Shown here in pieces: positions 60,444-64,000 of a DNA stretch of 64,000 bases. The stretch is from Chanos chanos (lineage: Eukaryota > Chordata > Actinopteri > Gonorynchiformes > Chanidae). The position numbers were made by a program, and so were the translations under genes. Below the pieces are notes generated by a model. That model was not told where the DNA came from. It made no database searches and saw only the letters and a list, made by a program, of their open reading frames with translations. The stretch's first letter is position 1, and each line of letters starts with the position of its first letter. The stretch covers positions 40,845,211 to 40,909,210 of the forward strand of contig NC_044495.1 of assembly GCF_902362185.1 (NCBI RefSeq), in the 5' to 3' direction.

Positions 60444-60445
60444 AG
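60118..60445. repeat. (TG)n-(GA)n microsatellite cluster
   Basis: (TG)n then (AG)n at 60118-60182 and GA-rich tracts at 60360-60445. Confidence 0.9.
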
Positions 60446-60775
60446 GAGGGGGGAGAGACAGAGAGTGTATATATGATGTATGATTTATTAATATGAAAAA
60501 TGTGTTTCAGAGCTTTGATACAATGGTAATCATATTATTGTCTGTTTTAACATTACCCTGTCACAACATTGAAAATGGTGCTTATATTAGAGTCTTATGT
60601 TATTTGGATTCCCTGTCACTGTTCTCTCTCCATGAGCTAATTACAAATGTCTGAATAACACATGTAGAAAAGACACAAAGTTTGTTTTATGTCAGCTCTG
60701 TCACTGGTCACTGTTCTCTTTCCTTTTGGTCAACAATTTCATTCACTGTGGTCAAGCTTATTTTCCATAACAGCT

Positions 60776-61138
60776 TGTCACAGCCTGCGCCTCAACTTTG
60801 GACTTTTATTTTGAAATGTCTTGCGCTCCTGTTCCGTGTGTGCTTCCACCCCTCACCTGATCCGGTTTGTTCCATTTATTAACCTCGTTTTCCCCTTGTT
60901 AATTTGCTCCAATCATGTTTGCCCTGTTTAGTTCTCCTCTTGTATTTAAGCCCTTGTGTTTGCCCTGTCCTTTGTCTATTGTTGTTTGTGTTTGTATACA
61001 CTCTGTTTGGCGGCACCTTTTTCCTTACTGGTTTTTGTTCCTGTTTATTTATCAGCATTTTGTAAGTGAAGTCCTCCTTTTTTGTCACCACCATCGTTGT
61101 GTCTTGCGCTTGGGTCCTGCACCCCTCCACACCTGAAA
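60776..61138 (+). mobile_element. Probable solo LTR fossil
   Basis: About 363 bp starting TGTCACAGCC, with TATTTAAGCCC in the middle and a TTGCGCTTGGGTCCTGCACC tail. CAGCT occurs on both sides (60771-60775, 61139-61143), a possible 5-bp target duplication. Length and layout resemble the outer LTR at 12605-13968 without its insert, but the two are diverged. The exact 3' end is uncertain. Confidence 0.55.
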
Positions 61139-61143
61139 CAGCT

Positions 61144-62870
61144 ACTGAATATCATATTCACTGTTCCCATGTAACACAAACATGGAAGTAAGGATTTAGT
61201 CACTGAGAAATTTTTAAAGAATATTCTACTGTTGTTTAGGTTATGGTGCACAGTTATGTCATTACCATAATACAGGTCTCACCTCCAGTCTGACTGATGC
61301 GTTGCTTAGGAACCATTATGTTTTTCACCATAGAGATCCAAGTCTGACTGTCCCCCACTCCTGCCTGGGAATCTCTCAGTGTATGACAATGGCATATTGC
61401 ATGAAGGACTCTTCATCCACAATCCTCACTGTTACAAACTAAAGAAAATTTCATATCCCAGAAGTTTCTATGCAGATGTGTCGCAGGGAATGCATCACTG
61501 ACAGTCAACAGAGATTTCATTATTACAGCATTTTTACAGCATATATTTATAAAGCCTGATTCAATGTATGAACCTCAGAGAAAAAAAAGAAGAAATGTTC
61601 TGAAGATAAATGAATCTAAGAGAAAGACGTTAAGGATCATTCTGTAGGACCACTGTATAATTTGGCATTCATCTATCATATGAAAGAAAAGAGTGAAAAT
61701 TATATAAAATACCAGGTGAACATTCAAGCATGATTGCCATGACAATAACCCCAAATGCATTATGGGCTTCTGTGTCATGGGTTAATCAACAAAACATTGA
61801 GGAAGGAGGGTGCACTCTTGATAACCCAATCAAGTATTGAACAATCAGTTCAAGAATCATAATTTCTAACTGCTTTAAGAAGTATGTGTCCATGAAAATG
61901 TGTAGCATTTGTAGTTGGGCACACCTTAATGGATTCAGAGTCTGCTTTGGAATAGAAGTACCTGTCTCTCAGTTCACACATGTACTAACCAGCTCATTAT
62001 GTTTAATTACACAAGAAAGAAAAGTCTGACATGGTCTACATTCTACATTCATTTGAAATGACTGGCCTTTCACAAGCCTATTACAACTTTTGTTGAGCAG
62101 AATATCTCTTATCAGAACAGTCTTCCAGATATCATAGATGTGGTGCACATTTGCAAACATATTATGACATAAGTTTTCAAGGACCCTATGTTGTGGTTTA
62201 ACGGTACATTGCAGTAAGAAGCAAACTACATTTCTTAATGAAAAATAGATGGCAATGCTGGCTGTGAATAGCCTATGATTGGCTACACACTGCTGTAGGC
62301 GCCCATGTGCAGTTGTGACGTCACGAACACTGCAGTTCAGAACAGGCAGTAGAAAGGCATGTTTTCTTCACATAGATCATATGGCTTTAGGAGGAAAATG
62401 CATGTTTTCATACTTTGACAATGTTTCCATAGCACATTCATCTCAGTGAATTCAAAAGGGTAAGGAAAATTGTGATTTCCATTCTATGGTACCTTTAATG
62501 CACTATAGGCTGTACCAACTACCTCTGGGGGCACTATATGACACTAGGTGGAACAAACCATGGTGTGAACCGAACCATGAGTTCTGTGTACCGTTACACC
62601 CCTACTATCTAGTGATTTTCTCAGCGTGTTATTTAAGTATATCACTATTTCCCAATATGCTTTTTCCACTTGACGTTTATTAGATGAAGTAAACATAACA
62701 ATGTGTGACTTCTGCAATTTGACTGAGTGAAATAGGCTCGTTGTAAATGCACTGATGCTATTTTTAGTTTAGAGTTCAGAGGTGTTTCCTAAATGATGTC
62801 TCAGAACAGAGTATGACAATTGCAAACTAACAGACCACAAACACACACCATATACAAAGACCACTTTTAC
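61144..62870. other. Intergenic or 3' part of the right-edge class I gene
   Basis: No further class I exon could be assigned, although the last assigned exon of the partial gene at 62871 is open and must continue to the left. A possible exon with donor GTGAGACC (minus) lies at about 61275-61390 but has no recognisable homology. Confidence 0.35.
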
Positions 62871-63386
62871 CTTTTAACATGATCTCATTGGAGTCATCAG
62901 AGGCCACAGAGTTAGAATCTGAATATACAATAAAAAACAGAAAATATACCAGTTTAGATGTGGATCATTAGTCATGATACTGGTGTCCAATTCTAAAACA
63001 CCTCCTTTTCTCTTAAGGTCCTTTTGTTTTAGAAACACACATTCATGGCTTTAAGGAGACTTTTTTTTTCTCAAATAGTTTCCCAATTCCCAAAAGCTAA
63101 AGGAAATATTCATTGTCTCCCTGTTGTTTCATAGAAATATAACACAATACTCACCTTTTTTCTTCTCACCACCTAAAAAAGCTGTCAGAAAAATCACATT
63201 AGTTTAAAGAAGCATAATTTAGACAATTTGTTACATTAATTTGTTTGCATAATAATGAAAAAACACACTCATACACACCATTCTTGTATCTCTTCCACAA
63301 GAGGAACCCAACAATAGCAGTGATGAGGACTAACACTACAGCTACAGACAGACAGCTGCCAATGATAACAGCCATGACATTAGAAC
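62871..63386 (-). CDS. Second MHC class I gene, transmembrane and tail exons only (partial)
   Basis: Three exons with class I phases: 63279-63386 (108 nt; hydrophobic helix AVIIGSCLSVAVVLVLIT and on to WKRYKN), 63155-63172 (18 nt; GGEKKK), 62871-62918 (48 nt; DSNSVASDDSNE). The complete class I gene has the same pattern: 114-nt membrane exon, 18-nt exon, Ser-Asp-rich tail exon. The stop codon has not been placed, and the alpha 1-3 exons should lie beyond 63.4 kb, mostly outside the window. It cannot be told whether the gene is intact. A Ser/Thr-rich frame ending at a GTAAGAG donor at 63665-63735 could be an extra connecting-peptide exon in the right phase, but no homology supports it. Confidence 0.7.
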
Positions 63387-64000
63387 CTGTAACAAACACC
63401 AAATGTTTCTGTGTAATAATATTCATATCAAAAACATAAAACACCATCTACACATGACACAAACATACAAACACAACCACATTATTATGTTGTTATGGTG
63501 TAGTTATTTATAGTTATGTTATGATTCCATTTTTTTGACTGTAGTCACTTTTACATATGGGCATTGCACATATAATCACAGTGGAGCTGACTCTTCATCT
63601 TTGATACACTAATGAAGCCTTTTAAATCCAGCTCTAATTGTTCTTTATTTTTTTCTCTCTTACCAGAGTTGGTCTTGCTATTCTCCACATCCTCAGTCAG
63701 TGTGGTAGAGCTCATTCCTCTGCCAGTAGAACTGTGCATTCTAAACTATTCTATCGTTTGTTAGTTACTGAACTTATCTCTGTCTCCCTACATCTAGGAT
63801 CACTCTCTCTTCCCTGCCTGCTTCTCATCTGCCGTCTACTTGCTCAGCCACGTTCACAGCCCTGCCTCTGTCGTATTCCATCCCACCACACACTCAGTCC
63901 TGTCTTCCCTCATCTGCCTCTTCTACATCACCAGCCGTTACCTCTGTGCTCTCAGTCTTGCCTGCTAACATTCCAATCTCCATTCATCTCCATTTACCAG
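63387..64000. other. Right edge, no exon assigned with confidence
   Basis: Pyrimidine-rich sequence from about 63780 to the end, with no class I ectodomain exon seen. See the partial class I gene for the doubtful exon at 63665-63735. Confidence 0.35.

Noticed and set aside
63665-63735. Trp-Gln-Arg-Asn reading resembling a class I alpha 3 strand
   Set aside because: That frame contains stops and lacks the surrounding Ig-domain residues; a Ser/Thr-rich connecting-peptide frame is possible but unsupported.

Overview
This is vertebrate, almost certainly teleost, genomic DNA from the core MHC class I region. The evidence is gene structure (many short exons with GT-AG introns), the fish-specific immunoproteasome genes psmb12 and psmb13 next to psmb9 and psmb8, a fish-type MHC class I heavy chain with Arg at position 84, and fish repeats (DANA/HE1-type SINE, Tc1-like, hAT and PIF/Harbinger-like elements, L2-type LINE fossils, many CA/GA microsatellites). 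The species cannot be fixed from the sequence.

Layout. 1-14.2 kb: no protein gene seen. It holds repeats, a diverged repeat family copied several times between 6.9 and 11.3 kb, and a three-layer nest (Harbinger-like MITE inside a solo LTR inside another solo LTR) at 12,605-13,968. 14.5-22.7 kb (minus): complete tap2, 11 coding exons, 715 aa. 23.7-26.9 kb (minus): psmb9, 6 exons, 218 aa. 27.9-30.8 kb (minus): psmb12, 6 exons, 217 aa. 30.96-33.2 kb (plus): psmb13 (beta2i-like), 8 exons, 280 aa, head-to-head with psmb12 and only 172 bp from it. 34.6-39.2 kb (plus): psmb8 with Ala31, 6 exons, 275 aa. 43.4-55.3 kb (minus): complete MHC class I heavy chain, 7 coding exons, 352 aa, with a 7.4-kb intron 2. 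57-61 kb: LINE fossil, hAT MITE, LTR-like sequence and the relic of another class I gene. 62.9-63.4 kb (minus): transmembrane and tail exons of a further class I gene that runs off the right edge.

The genes form one pathway. The three catalytic immunoproteasome activities (beta1i-type psmb9 and psmb12, beta2i-type psmb13, beta5i psmb8) cut proteins to peptides, TAP2 with TAP1 (not in the window) carries the peptides into the ER, and the class I heavy chain presents them. IRF/ISRE-type sites (GAAANNGAAA or close) lie upstream of tap2, psmb9, psmb8 and the class I gene, fitting interferon control. I found no clear one between psmb12 and psmb13.

The region shows birth-and-death by duplication. 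An 80-bp piece of psmb13 exon 4 plus its microsatellite lies in class I intron 3, a 45-bp piece of psmb8 intron 1 lies in the class I 3' flank, a class I alpha-2 exon relic lies at 59.0 kb, and class I intron 2 carries internally duplicated blocks. All exon joins were worked out by hand from splice signals, reading frame and family conservation. I saw no clearly new biological system; the most notable points are the gene-fragment copies, the nested elements, the uncharacterised repeat family and the divergent pocket of psmb12.
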